A stretch of 64,000 bases of DNA from Candidatus Leptofilum proximum (GTDB lineage: Bacteria > Chloroflexota > Anaerolineae > Promineifilales > Promineifilaceae), in assembly GCA_016710325.1 (NCBI GenBank), contig JADJXK010000002.1:620001-684000 (forward strand), read 5' to 3'. The translations under genes and the position numbers were made by a program. Numbering within the stretch: position 1 is the first letter of the stretch; every line of letters begins with the position of its first letter. Positions 35,001-44,306 of this stretch are shown here, one piece after another. The notes under the pieces are model-generated. The model was not told where the DNA came from, did not search any database, and worked only from the letters and a program-made list of their open reading frames with translations.

Positions 35001-35648
35001 TTAAGGGATGGGCAGCAGGGCATGCAAACGAGAGACCACCATCTCGATGGCTACGCGGTTCATGCCGCCGTTGGGAATGATTACATCGGCAAACCGTTTG
35101 CTGGGCTCCACAAACTTCAGGTGCATGGGGCGCACCGTCTCCAGGTACTGCGTCACCACCGATTGCAGGGAACGGCCGCGTTCTTCCATATCTCGCTGCA
35201 ACCGACGAATGAAGCGTACGTCCGCATCGGTATCCACGTACACCTTGATGTCCATCAGTTCACGCAGCCGCCGCTTGGTGAAGATGAGAATACCATCCAC
35301 CAGGATGATCGGTGCAGGCTCCACCAGCACCGTCTGCTCGGTGCGGCGATGGGTGGTAAAGTCGTAAACAGGGACCTGCACCGGTTTGCCGTTGAGCAGC
35401 TGTTTGATGTGCTTCACCATCAACCTGGTTTCTAGCGAATTGGGATGGTCGTAATTCAGTTGGGAACGCTCTGCAAAAGAGAGCTGAGGTTGGTCGCGAT
35501 AGTAGGCATCGTGCGGCATGTAGGCCACCTGGGATGCGCCAACTGCCTCCAAAATGGTTCTGGCGACGGTTGTTTTCCCCGATGCTGTGCCCCCGGCCAC
35601 CCCGAACACGATAGGGCTGTTTGGCTCTCGCCATGTCAAGTCAGTCAT
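35001..35648 (-). CDS. udk: Uridine kinase family protein
   Basis: A 215-residue kinase that phosphorylates uridine (and often cytidine) in pyrimidine salvage. The P-loop GVAGGTASGKTT is at residues 16-27, HDAYYRD and NYDHPNSLETRLMVKHI are the nucleoside-binding stretches, and ILVDGILIF plus RFIRRLQRDMEERGRS complete the family pattern. It is monocistronic. Confidence 0.93.
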   Translation of the reverse strand: MTDLTWREPNSPIVFGVAGGTASGKTTVARTILEAVGASQVAYMPHDAYYRDQPQLSFAERSQLNYDHPNSLETRLMVKHIKQLLNGKPVQVPVYDFTTHRRTEQTVLVEPAPIILVDGILIFTKRRLRELMDIKVYVDTDADVRFIRRLQRDMEERGRSLQSVVTQYLETVRPMHLKFVEPSKRFADVIIPNGGMNRVAIEMVVSRLHALLPIP

Positions 35649-35738
35649 GGCCGCAGATCATACCTTGCCCAGGCCACATCAGCAACGGCAAGAACCCGCT
35701 TCGCAAGGCTTTTCAAAAGTCCACATTATTAGCCGATA

Positions 35739-35807
35739 GGACGCGGATATCGCGGACGAGCGCAGAACAAAAGCAATCTTCCGCGTCATCCGCGCTTGTC
35801 CGCGTCC
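35739..35807. repeat. Inverted repeat of CGCGGAC-type words
   Basis: GGACGCGGATATCGCGGAC at 35739-35757 faces CCGCGCTTGTCCGCGTCC ending at 35807. Short words are repeated within each arm, as in the heptad stem-loops, though the period is less regular. Confidence 0.7.
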
Positions 35808-35849
35808 AAAATTTGTGAATACTGGAAAACCCTGGCCCGCTTCGTTCCA

Positions 35850-37169
35850 CTACGGCAGCGCATCTACCGCATCAACCTCAGCGGCGTCATTGGCTCCACC
35901 CAGGGGTGCCGTAATGCGCACCCATTGGTAGCTGCCAGCGGGTACAACCGCATCGAGGTCAATGGCCACACCGGAGGAGTTGCCGCCATAAAGATCGGCA
36001 AAGGGGATGGGTTGATTATCTGGTTCACCGCTTGAACCATAACCAAGCTGGCCAATGTTGGTATTGGCATCCACAATGTCATCTCCCCAGTAAAAGACCT
36101 GGTACCAGGGTCCACTGGCGCTGGACCCTACTTCCACAATAACCCAGTCCAAATTTACAGTGAAGGCCGGATTTTCATGCTCATAGAAGATGAGATCAAA
36201 AGCAGGCTCGGTGCCACCAGCGACCACAATCATCTTTGTTACTCCCAAATCAACAACAGCGCTTTCACCACAGCCAATTTGGGCCATTGGGCCATCGGGC
36301 GGCCCGATGTTGGGCTCACCGCTGGGAATGTATCCGGTGCAAGGTGGTACCACCGGGGTGTCGGTGGGGGTGCTCGTCGGCGTGTGGGTTGGCGTCGATG
36401 TGTCGGTGGGCGTCGGCGTGTCGACGGGCGTTGGTGTGGAGGTGGGTGTGTTTGTGGGCAGCGGCGCAGCCGTGGCGCTTGCTGTCGGCGTGGGCGGTAA
36501 GACTGGTGGCGTGCTGGTTGGTGCGGGCGACGTGGCCGTGGGCGGCTGGGGTGGTGCGGATGTTGGCATTGGCAAGGGTGTGGTTGTGGCCGTGGCCGTG
36601 GCTACGGCCGTTACCGTTGGCGTATTTGTGGGTAGTGGGCTGGCAGGAATGGGTGGCGACAGCGTCATCGTTGCAGCGGCAGCAGGCGTGGCCGTCGCCG
36701 GGGCCACTGTTTTGGTTGGTTGTGGCGTCATTGTTGGCCGGGGCGTTGGCCTGTCTGGTTCAGAAGTTGGTTGAGATGGGGCCAGCGGGGTGAGGGTGGC
36801 GATGGTGATAACGGCCGTTGGCAAACTTTCGCTTGTAGCCTTACCAGTCGGTAAAAGCTGCACCGGGATTTCAGCCACTGGTGAGCTGGCGCCGCCCGCT
36901 GGCGGCGTCAGCTGAAGCCCCTGGCTGTCTCTGGTGGCCGCGAAGATGATTTGCGGATCGAGGGGGGCAAACTTCACGGGAAATCGATCGCGTTCATAGC
37001 TGGCCTGGCCTTCGGCCAGCATTTGCGCCTGGCTTATTTCGGTTGGCCACAGGCTCAGCGCCAGAAAGGTAGAGGAAGTGACGCAGGTTGCGCTCAAGAG
37101 CAGGGCCACCAGCGGCAGCAGCCACAGCCAACGACGTGACGTCTGTTCTTCTTGGCGGATTGGCGTCAT
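35850..37169 (-). CDS. PT-rich surface protein with membrane anchor
   Basis: A 439-residue protein with an N-terminal membrane helix (WLWLLPLVALLLSATCV), a proline/threonine-rich stalk from about residue 115 to 275 and a folded C-terminal domain of about 160 residues that begins at PPCTGYIPSG. That domain has the look of a ligand- or sugar-binding beta-sandwich (WVIVEVGSSASGPWYQVFYW, YQWVRITAP) also seen in other Chloroflexota surface proteins; I cannot name the family. It begins three bases after the end of the histidine kinase gene, so the two form an operon and the protein may present or sense an external cue. Confidence 0.82.
   Translation of the reverse strand: MTPIRQEEQTSRRWLWLLPLVALLLSATCVTSSTFLALSLWPTEISQAQMLAEGQASYERDRFPVKFAPLDPQIIFAATRDSQGLQLTPPAGGASSPVAEIPVQLLPTGKATSESLPTAVITIATLTPLAPSQPTSEPDRPTPRPTMTPQPTKTVAPATATPAAAATMTLSPPIPASPLPTNTPTVTAVATATATTTPLPMPTSAPPQPPTATSPAPTSTPPVLPPTPTASATAAPLPTNTPTSTPTPVDTPTPTDTSTPTHTPTSTPTDTPVVPPCTGYIPSGEPNIGPPDGPMAQIGCGESAVVDLGVTKMIVVAGGTEPAFDLIFYEHENPAFTVNLDWVIVEVGSSASGPWYQVFYWGDDIVDANTNIGQLGYGSSGEPDNQPIPFADLYGGNSSGVAIDLDAVVPAGSYQWVRITAPLGGANDAAEVDAVDALP
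36345..36740. repeat. Low-complexity PT-stalk coding repeat
   Basis: Imperfect repeats of GTGGGCGTCGGC-type words encode the TPTPTxTPT stalk of the surface protein. Such tracts can change length by slippage. Confidence 0.7.
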
Positions 37170-37172
37170 GGC

Positions 37173-39368
37173 TTAAGCAGGCTCCTGGGCAACGGCCGTT
37201 GCCACCACCAGCGGCAGCTCACAGCGAAAAGAACTGCCAACACCCACTTTACTTTCTAGTGTGATACGGCCGTTGTGCAGTTCAAAAATCTCTCGGGCGA
37301 TGAACAGGCCCAGGCCAATGCCCCGCTTGGCAAAGTTCACCTCGTTTTTGGCGCGGAAGAAGCGTTCAAAAATATAGGGCTGGTCACTGTGAGGAATACC
37401 AATGCCGCTGTCGCTAATCTCCAAATAGACTTGTTCCGCATCGCTTTTCACGGTGAGCTGGATGCTGCCTTTTTCGGCCGTGTAGTCCAGGGCATTTTCA
37501 ATAAGGTTGGAGATCGCCCAGTGGAGCCGACTGGCATCTGCCAGCACGGGCAGCTCGCATTTGGGCGTCTGCAGCAGGAAGAAAACGCCCCTGGATTCGA
37601 TCTGCTCACGCCATTCATCAACCAGGTCACAAATGAAGGTGGTAAAGGAAAATTCTTCTTTCTTCAGGTTTAGCGTTCCGGCTTGTATTTCCGAGATGCT
37701 GATCATCTTTTGAATATGCTCTTCCAGTTCGCCGCCACTTTTGGCTATTTTCTCTAGAAAAACATTTTGCTGTTCATTCAGATGGCCATTGGCCGAGCGC
37801 TTGAGCATGTCTGTGTACACTTTCACCACCGTCAGGGGGGTGCGCAGTTCGTGTGACATGTTGGTGATGAAGTCGTCTTTGAGGCTCTCGGCTTCGGCGG
37901 CGCGGGTAATATCGCGCAAGACCATCACCGTGCCGATAGGGTTGCCCTCTGGCGTTTTGAGGGGGGCGGAGGAAATACTGAGGACACGGCCGTTTAAATC
38001 TACCCGCTTCGGACTTTCATCGTTGTCAACGGCCGTATTTGTCGAAGCCAGCAGCTTTTGCAGCAGGGTCGCCGAGCTGTCGCTCACCAGGTCCTCAATC
38101 ATGCGGGCGGCCGCCGGGTTCGACCTGACCATATTGTGCTCGTTGTCCAGCACAATCACGCCATCCGCAATGGAGTTCAAGATGGCTATCAGTTCGCTCC
38201 TCTGGGTCACAAGCTGGCGGTTGCGTTCGTCCAGCCGTTCGGTCATCGTGTCGAAGGAGAGGGCCAGCGCCCCAATTTCATCGTTGCGCCGGATGCCGGT
38301 GCGCTGGTGCAGGTTACCCTCCGTCACGTCTGTGGTGACGTCAACCAGCCGGTTGAGCGGGCTGGCAATGCTGCGGGCCACCCAGAACCCAATCATAAAT
38401 ACGGCTATGGTAGCCAGGGTAAAAACCACGTTCAGCAGGTTGCGGCTGGTGGCCGCGGCGCTCACGATAAAGTGGCTGGGCAGCGCCACGCTAAACAAGC
38501 CAAACGACTCATTACGCAGCCGCCAGTCGCCAAAAGCCAGCTGGTATTGCTGATTAAATACCTCGACCCGGCGCAGCGGCACCTGCGTATCGGCCTGTTC
38601 GGCCACCACCTGGTAACGGTTGGGGGACTCGGCCAGCAGGTTGATTACGGTGGCATACTGCTCGGGCGGCTCGCTGAGCAGCTCAGACATATTGTCACGG
38701 CCGTTGCCCATCGTTGTGGCCAGCACTTCACCCGTCGCCCGGTAGAGAGTGACGCGAGCCACGGCATTTTCGGTTAAGGTGACAACCATATCGCGCACGG
38801 CCGTTCCCACCATTGCCACGCCCACCACTTCATCATCCAGCACCACTGGACCCACGGTAAACAGCATGGTACCCGACGACGTTTCCGCCAGCAGCGCCCG
38901 CTTGTCGCCAAACTCATCAACAAACCCAGATGACACCAGCTCAACGTCTGCAAGGTGGGCAAAATCTATGCCGCCAACGGCAACGGCCGTTTGTAAGCCG
39001 GACCAGCGATCCCAGGCGAAGAGGGAACGGCCGTTTTGGTCCAGCAAAATCAGCGCATCGGCCGGACTGTTGGCCATAATTTGGGGAACCAGCAAGGTCA
39101 GCTGTGTTTCATCCTGGGTCGCCATACTTTCCGGCACACCTTCCGTATGGCTGACCTGGCGCAGGACGGCCAGTCGATCAGCCTCGAACTGGACCATACT
39201 CTCGGCAACCACGCGCCCGGAATCGAGCAGCTGGTTATTAAAGCGCTCACGCAGCGTGCCCGTTACCAGGTTCACCACCACAAACGCACCGATACCGGCC
39301 ACTGTCAGCGTCAAAAGCAGATACGGAAAAACAATCTTTGACCCAATGCCAGAAAAAAGTCGCTTCAT
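37173..39368 (-). CDS. Membrane sensor histidine kinase (HAMP-PAS)
   Basis: A 731-residue sensor kinase. A membrane helix (about 11-33) is followed by an extracytoplasmic double-Cache-like sensor of about 280 residues, a second helix (LATIAVFMIGFWVA), a HAMP linker, a PAS domain (ILNSIADGVIVLDNEHNMV), the HisKA helix with the phosphorylated histidine in NMSHELRTPLTVVK, and an HATPase domain with NLIENALDY, DSGIGIPHSD and GIGLGLFIA. All catalytic boxes are intact. No response regulator gene is next to it; its operon partner is the PT-rich surface protein. Confidence 0.93.
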   Translation of the reverse strand: MKRLFSGIGSKIVFPYLLLTLTVAGIGAFVVVNLVTGTLRERFNNQLLDSGRVVAESMVQFEADRLAVLRQVSHTEGVPESMATQDETQLTLLVPQIMANSPADALILLDQNGRSLFAWDRWSGLQTAVAVGGIDFAHLADVELVSSGFVDEFGDKRALLAETSSGTMLFTVGPVVLDDEVVGVAMVGTAVRDMVVTLTENAVARVTLYRATGEVLATTMGNGRDNMSELLSEPPEQYATVINLLAESPNRYQVVAEQADTQVPLRRVEVFNQQYQLAFGDWRLRNESFGLFSVALPSHFIVSAAATSRNLLNVVFTLATIAVFMIGFWVARSIASPLNRLVDVTTDVTEGNLHQRTGIRRNDEIGALALSFDTMTERLDERNRQLVTQRSELIAILNSIADGVIVLDNEHNMVRSNPAAARMIEDLVSDSSATLLQKLLASTNTAVDNDESPKRVDLNGRVLSISSAPLKTPEGNPIGTVMVLRDITRAAEAESLKDDFITNMSHELRTPLTVVKVYTDMLKRSANGHLNEQQNVFLEKIAKSGGELEEHIQKMISISEIQAGTLNLKKEEFSFTTFICDLVDEWREQIESRGVFFLLQTPKCELPVLADASRLHWAISNLIENALDYTAEKGSIQLTVKSDAEQVYLEISDSGIGIPHSDQPYIFERFFRAKNEVNFAKRGIGLGLFIAREIFELHNGRITLESKVGVGSSFRCELPLVVATAVAQEPA

Positions 39369-39552
39369 AGATTCGTCTCGTTTGCAAACAGACTACTTTT
39401 CCCCAACTTGCTTTCGTCGAGCAAACCGCATAAAGTTTTTGCGAGAAATAGCCTCTGGTACGGTTTACAGCCCCTGGTAAAACTCTATAGGTCTATGACC
39501 AATTGCTCAATGGGAGCGAGGTATTGGTTTCCTGTTTTGACGTGCAAAAAAC

Positions 39553-39999
39553 GTGAAAATTCTCGATACAAACTGCTCCAGTTCCTACCACCGTGCCGGG
39601 GAACCGGATCAATATGCCTTTGATTTTGACATGCCGGTAGGTACGCCGTTTACGGCCGTACGTGCCGGAACGGTGCACAAAGTTGTGGAAGATCAACCGA
39701 GCAGCGGCGGTGGGGTGGGCAACTACGTCATCATTGACCACCAGGATGGCACTTACGGACTTTATTACCACTCGCCCAAAGATGGAATTGAAGTTGTTGA
39801 GGGGGATGAGGTGGTGCAGGGTGATGTGCTGGGCCTTGCAGGGCGATCTGGTTTGGCGGGCTACCCGCATTTGCACTTTATCGTGGTTGAGGGCGATCCT
39901 ACGTACCCGTACCACGGGCTGGCCATTTCCTTCCGCAATGCGCTGCCAGCCGATGTTGTGTTAAAAAGTTACGCGGCGTATGAAGCGGCCGTTCCATAA
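39553..39999 (+). CDS. Small M23-type (LytM fold) protein
   Basis: A 148-residue protein consisting only of the LytM/M23 peptidase fold. SYHRAGEPDQYAFDFDMPVGTP carries the first zinc ligands in the arrangement of the clade with a histidine ahead of YAFDF, HSPKDG follows and HLHFIV supplies the HxH motif. No signal peptide is seen from the GTG at 39553, so either it acts inside, is exported otherwise, or the true start lies elsewhere; no good ribosome-binding site marks this GTG. Confidence 0.75.
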   Translation: MKILDTNCSSSYHRAGEPDQYAFDFDMPVGTPFTAVRAGTVHKVVEDQPSSGGGVGNYVIIDHQDGTYGLYYHSPKDGIEVVEGDEVVQGDVLGLAGRSGLAGYPHLHFIVVEGDPTYPYHGLAISFRNALPADVVLKSYAAYEAAVP

Positions 40000-40161
40000 G
40001 TATCCGCCTGCCATAGGAAACCTTATCTACTCCAGAAAAACAGGACCAAGTACATATTCACCTTTTCCCCGTCCAGAAGATAATTAAAGAAAATCTCACA
40101 TCAAATCGCCCAATTTGTTCCTGCTGCCTCAATATCAGGCAGAAAGGCACGGTTCCTCAAA

Positions 40162-41304
40162 ATGGTCACTTTTTATGCACCAGCTGAAAGAAGCAATCAG
40201 CAAACTATCGCCCAGCAAAACGAATTTTTTAACGAATTTGCCCTTATCGATCCCCTACTAAGCGGCATTCTGGAAAGTGTTGTCATCCTAAACGACCACA
40301 GGCAAATCGTTTACGCCAACCAAAATTTTCTAGATTTCCTCAAAGTGACTCAACCAGAAGCAATTCTTGGGCTGCGTCTAGGAGAAGCTTTGCAGTGCGC
40401 CCACGCCTTTACAATGGAAGGGGGCTGCGGTACGTCTCAATTTTGCGCGGTGTGTGGTGCCGCCAAGGCGATTGCTCAGGCGCAAAAAGGGAAAAAGACG
40501 CTGAATGAATGCCGTATCAGTCTAAACAAGGCAGAAATCCATGAAGCGCTTGACCTGCGGGTATGGGCCACAAGGCTCAATTTTGAAGATGAAAAGTTCA
40601 CGCTCTTTTCCATCGTGGATATCAGCAGCGAAAAGAGACGGCGCATTTTGGAACGCGTGTTTTTCCATGACATCATCAATACGGCGAGCGCGATTCAAGG
40701 CCTGACTGAGATGCTTGAGACGGATGATCACCTGGGCATGTTACCCCTGGATGAAGTCCAGGCACTGCTGAAGCAAGCCTCAGTGCAGCTCATCGACGAA
40801 ATCAAAGCCCAGAGCCAAATTTCGGCAGCCGAACAAGGTGATTTAACGGTTGACCCGCAGCTTTTGGCCACGGTGCCTTTTCTTATGGATCTGATCGGCG
40901 TCTACAAACATCACGAGATCGCGGCCGGCCGATTTTTGCAGCTGGACCCACAGGCGGAAGATCTCCTCATTCAGTCCGACAAAACACTCCTGGGGCGTGT
41001 AGTGGCCAACATGATCAAAAATGCGCTGGAGGCATCTATACCAGGTGAGTCAGTTACTTTAGGCTGTGAATGCGCCTATGATAGGCTACGGATTTCAGTC
41101 CACAATCCGGCAGTCATACCACATCACGTACAGTTGCAAATTTTTCAGCGTTCTTTTTCTACCAAAGGCCAAGACCGTGGGCTGGGAACCTATAGCATGA
41201 AGCTTTTGGCCGAAAATTACCTGCATGGCAAGGTCCAGTTCACATCTACACCAGAAACTGGCACTAAATTTATGGTCACCCTTCCCGTGATCTGGGAAAG
41301 ATAA
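40162..41304 (+). CDS. Cytoplasmic PAS histidine kinase with cysteine cluster
   Basis: A 380-residue soluble histidine kinase. The PAS domain (SVVILNDHRQIVYANQNFL) contains a cysteine cluster, LQCAHAF, GGCGTSQFCAVCGA, typical of a PAS subfamily that may bind metal or sense redox. FFHDIINTASAIQGL holds the phospho-accepting histidine of a non-canonical dimerisation helix, and the HATPase domain has VVANMIKNALEAS and GLGTYSMKLLAE. Base composition is lower in GC than around it and no ACGGCCGT occurs in the gene, suggesting recent acquisition. No response regulator is adjacent. Confidence 0.86.
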   Translation: MVTFYAPAERSNQQTIAQQNEFFNEFALIDPLLSGILESVVILNDHRQIVYANQNFLDFLKVTQPEAILGLRLGEALQCAHAFTMEGGCGTSQFCAVCGAAKAIAQAQKGKKTLNECRISLNKAEIHEALDLRVWATRLNFEDEKFTLFSIVDISSEKRRRILERVFFHDIINTASAIQGLTEMLETDDHLGMLPLDEVQALLKQASVQLIDEIKAQSQISAAEQGDLTVDPQLLATVPFLMDLIGVYKHHEIAAGRFLQLDPQAEDLLIQSDKTLLGRVVANMIKNALEASIPGESVTLGCECAYDRLRISVHNPAVIPHHVQLQIFQRSFSTKGQDRGLGTYSMKLLAENYLHGKVQFTSTPETGTKFMVTLPVIWER

Positions 41305-41364
41305 GCCTCTTTCTTTTCAGGCAGCTCCTTTTTCAAAAGCGCCCGGCTTCGTGGTTGATATTGT

Positions 41365-42627
41365 TTACGGCCGTATATGCCCATCGCCAATACATACCCA
41401 CTTGTAGGTTGTTAATTCCTCTAACCCCATCGGGCCACGCGCGTGCAGCTTTTGTGTGCTCACGGCCACCTCGGCCCCCAGGCCAAACTGCCCGCCGTCG
41501 TTGAAGCGCGTGCTGGCGTTGACAAAAACGGCCGAACTGTTCACCTCGTTCAAAAATTTGGTGGCGTTTTGCCAGTTGTTGGTCACAATGCTGTCGCTGT
41601 GGTCCATGCTGTGGGCGTCGATGTGGTCGATGGCTTCGTCCAGCCCCATGATTTTCACGCCGAGAATCAGGCTCATCCACTCGGTGCTGAAGTCGTCGGG
41701 ACCAGCAGGCACCACTTTCGCGCCGTGCCCGTCCTGCCGCAGGATTTCCAGAGCGCGGCCCGCCGGGCGCAGCTCCACCTTGTTTTGCGCCATGCGCGCC
41801 GCCATCTTGGGCAGAAATTCGTCGGCGATGGCCGGATGCACAAGCACGGTGTCCAGCGCGTTGCAGACGCTGGGGCGCTGCACCTTGGCGTTCTCGATGA
41901 TGTCCACCGCCTTGGCCTGGTCGGCGCTCTCGTCCACAAAAACGTGGCAAATGCCAATGCCGCCGGTAATCACCGGAATCGTCGCCTGTTCGCGGCAGAG
42001 GCGGTGCAGTCCGGCCCCGCCGCGCGGGATGAGCATGTCGATGTACTGGTCCAACCGCATCATTTCGGCCACCAGGGCGCGGTCGGGATTGGCTATGTAC
42101 TGCACGGCCGTTCCCGGCAGTCCCACCTTCTCCAGCGCACTCTGAATCACGTTCACCAGGGCCAAGTTACTGCGCAGCGTTTCGCTGCCGCCGCGCAAAA
42201 TGGCCGCATTGCCCGTCTTCAGGCACAGCGTGGCGATGTCGATGGTGACGTTGGGCCGCGCTTCGTAAATAACGCCCAGCACACCCACCGGAATGCGGCG
42301 GCGGCTCAGGCGCAAGCCGTTGGGCAACACCCGGCTGTCAAACTCCGCGCCGACCGGGTCGGGCAGATCCACCACCTTGCGGGTGTCGGCGGCCAGGCCC
42401 GCCATGCGCGTCTCGGTCAGCAGCAGACGGTCCAGCAGCCCGTCGCTGAGGCCTTTGGCCCGGCCGTCTTCAATATCCAGCGCGTTTTGGGCCAGGACAA
42501 CGGCCGTTTGCGCCTCCAGTTCATCGGCAATGGCCAGCAGGGCCCGATTTTTCTCGTTTGTCGTCAGCGTGGCCAGCTTCCGCCCCGCCGCCTTAGCCGC
42601 CTTCCCCATCGCAATTAAATCGCTCAT
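41365..42627 (-). CDS. proA: Glutamate-5-semialdehyde dehydrogenase
   Basis: The 420-residue gamma-glutamyl phosphate reductase is the second step of proline synthesis. RRIPVGVLGVIYEARPNVT is the cofactor-region signature, and the catalytic cysteine is in QRPSVCNALDT. The start at 42627 is fixed by GGGAG nine bases upstream, eight codons inside the longest frame. proB follows upstream on the same strand, separated by a compound repeat of about 190 bases. Confidence 0.95.
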   Translation of the reverse strand: MSDLIAMGKAAKAAGRKLATLTTNEKNRALLAIADELEAQTAVVLAQNALDIEDGRAKGLSDGLLDRLLLTETRMAGLAADTRKVVDLPDPVGAEFDSRVLPNGLRLSRRRIPVGVLGVIYEARPNVTIDIATLCLKTGNAAILRGGSETLRSNLALVNVIQSALEKVGLPGTAVQYIANPDRALVAEMMRLDQYIDMLIPRGGAGLHRLCREQATIPVITGGIGICHVFVDESADQAKAVDIIENAKVQRPSVCNALDTVLVHPAIADEFLPKMAARMAQNKVELRPAGRALEILRQDGHGAKVVPAGPDDFSTEWMSLILGVKIMGLDEAIDHIDAHSMDHSDSIVTNNWQNATKFLNEVNSSAVFVNASTRFNDGGQFGLGAEVAVSTQKLHARGPMGLEELTTYKWVCIGDGHIRP

Positions 42628-42645
42628 CACAATCTCCCGGAAATT

Positions 42646-42836
42646 TGCCACAGAGGGCAGAGAGAGTTAAGAGTTTTTTCTGGGTCTTTGAGATTTCGTG
42701 GGATTTGGCGTGAAACGTGAAACGTGATGCCTCTCCGATCACGTTTCACGTTTCACGGATCACGGTTGGTCAACCCTTTGAATTCCAAAAGAACCATTTT
42801 CTCTTATTCCTCTGTGTTCTCTGTGGCTCACGTTTA
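42646..42836. repeat. Compound intergenic repeat with GTGAAAC core, copy 4
   Basis: The outer ends CCACAGAG and CTCTGTGG are inverted; inside lies GATTTCGTGGGATTTGGC, then CGTGAAACGTGAAACGTGA (42709-42727) perfectly complementary to 42739-42757, then TTGGTCAACCCTTTGAATTCC. The order is the reverse complement of the copy at 32485-32603, showing that the element occurs in both orientations. Confidence 0.87.
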
Positions 42837-43934
42837 TAACAAAATCAGGTCGTTGCGGTGCACCACCACCGGGCCGTAACCATAACCCAGCCGCTCTTCG
42901 ATCTGGTCGGAGCGAAGACCGGCGATCTTTTGCAGATCCTCGCTGGAATAGCGGGTGATGCCGCGTGCCAATTCTTGCCGGTTATGGCCTTCGATGCAAA
43001 TCGTGTCCCCCCGTTCAAAGCTGCCGGTAACGGCCGTAATGCCTGCGGGGAGGAGGGAACGGCCGTTTTCCAACAACGCCCGCGCCGCCCCATCATCAAT
43101 CACCACGCAGCCCCTGGCCTTGCGCCCGGCAAAAATCCACCGCTTGCGGTTCTCCAGCGATTTTTCAAGCGCGGGGAAACGCGTCCCCACCGATTCCCCG
43201 GCCACGATGCGCTCGATGACGTTCGGCGCACGCCCGGCGGCAATCACCACATCTGCCCCGGCGCGGCGAGCCACGTCGGCCGCTTGCAATTTTGTGGCCA
43301 TGCCGCCCACGCCCAGCCCGCTGACGCTGCCCCCGGCCAACGCCTTCACGGTCTCGTCAATCTTGTTCACCTCGGGGATAAGCTGGGCATCGGGATTGGT
43401 GCGGGGATCGGCCGTAAACAGGCCTGGCTGATCGGTTAGCAGCAGGAGCAAATCCGCCTCAGACAAAGTTGAAACCAGCGCGGAGAGGTTGTCATTGTCG
43501 CCCACTTTGATTTCTTCCGTGGCCACCGCATCATTTTCGTTGATGACGGGCACAATGCGATTGTCCAGCAGCGTTTGCAGCGTGTCGCGGGCGTTGAGGT
43601 AGCGCTTGCGGTTGGTCACATCGGCCCGCGTCAGCAGCATCTGGCCAACGTGAATGCCGTAAATCTCAAAGTAGCGCTCCCACATCTGCATCAGGCGGCT
43701 CTGGCCGACGGCAGCCAACATCTGCTTGTTGGTCACCGTGTTGGGCAAGTCAGGGAAGCCCAGGCGGTGCCGCCCCACAGCAATCGCCCCAGACGTGCAA
43801 ATGATGATATCTTTGCCCCGGTGGTAGAGTGCGGCGCATTGACGCACCAGTTCCACCATGTGCGGATGATCCAGCTGGGGCGATCCGCCTGTCAGCACGC
43901 TGGTTCCCAATTTCACGACAATTCGCTGGTACAT
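42834..43934 (-). CDS. proB: Glutamate 5-kinase with PUA domain
   Basis: Phosphorylates glutamate as the first step of proline synthesis and is the usual site of proline feedback. VVKLGTSVL opens the amino-acid-kinase fold, CTSGAIAVGRHRLG and GGMATKLQAADVARRAG are conserved, and the C-terminal 80 residues form a PUA domain (GRSLLPAGITAVTGSFERGD). AGGAG four bases before the ATG at 43934 sets the start, 13 codons inside the longest frame; length is 366 residues. Together with proA it makes the proline pair. Confidence 0.95.
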   Translation of the reverse strand: MYQRIVVKLGTSVLTGGSPQLDHPHMVELVRQCAALYHRGKDIIICTSGAIAVGRHRLGFPDLPNTVTNKQMLAAVGQSRLMQMWERYFEIYGIHVGQMLLTRADVTNRKRYLNARDTLQTLLDNRIVPVINENDAVATEEIKVGDNDNLSALVSTLSEADLLLLLTDQPGLFTADPRTNPDAQLIPEVNKIDETVKALAGGSVSGLGVGGMATKLQAADVARRAGADVVIAAGRAPNVIERIVAGESVGTRFPALEKSLENRKRWIFAGRKARGCVVIDDGAARALLENGRSLLPAGITAVTGSFERGDTICIEGHNRQELARGITRYSSEDLQKIAGLRSDQIEERLGYGYGPVVVHRNDLILL

Positions 43935-44306
43935 ACTGCTCCTGATTAACTGCTGTAACGCGGCTCGTGCCAAACAGCGAGTGGTTTGTTCTTTTGTGTT
44001 TCATCGGTGGTGTCTACAGATTGGCCCACGGTAACGACATTTTCTTACGTAGGCGATTAAGTAAACTGCATGACGTTTCAGAAAGAAAAAGCCTCCATTT
44101 CGTGCGGTTTACTCAAGCAATTGGCAGACTTGGTGCAAAGCCATCTTGAAAAACTTTCTGCCAATTGCCAACGCTCCACGCCTGAAAGTAATGATAATCG
44201 GCAGAGAGAGTCATGCCAAAAAGAGTGGTTTTTTAAGGGAAACCTTTGCATACTTGTACCGGTTACCGAGGAGCGGCAACCAATTACCAATTAAGGAGAG
44301 TTTTTT
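43935..44306. other. Divergent gap between proB and fba
   Basis: 372 AT-leaning bases with no supported gene; must hold both promoters. The only marked structure is the inverted repeat at 44118-44167. Confidence 0.55.
44118..44167. repeat. Inverted repeat in the fba upstream region
   Basis: CAATTGGCAGA (44118-44128) and TCTGCCAATTG (44157-44167) are perfect complements separated by 28 bases, about 140 bases before the aldolase start. It could be a split operator or a leader hairpin. Confidence 0.6.
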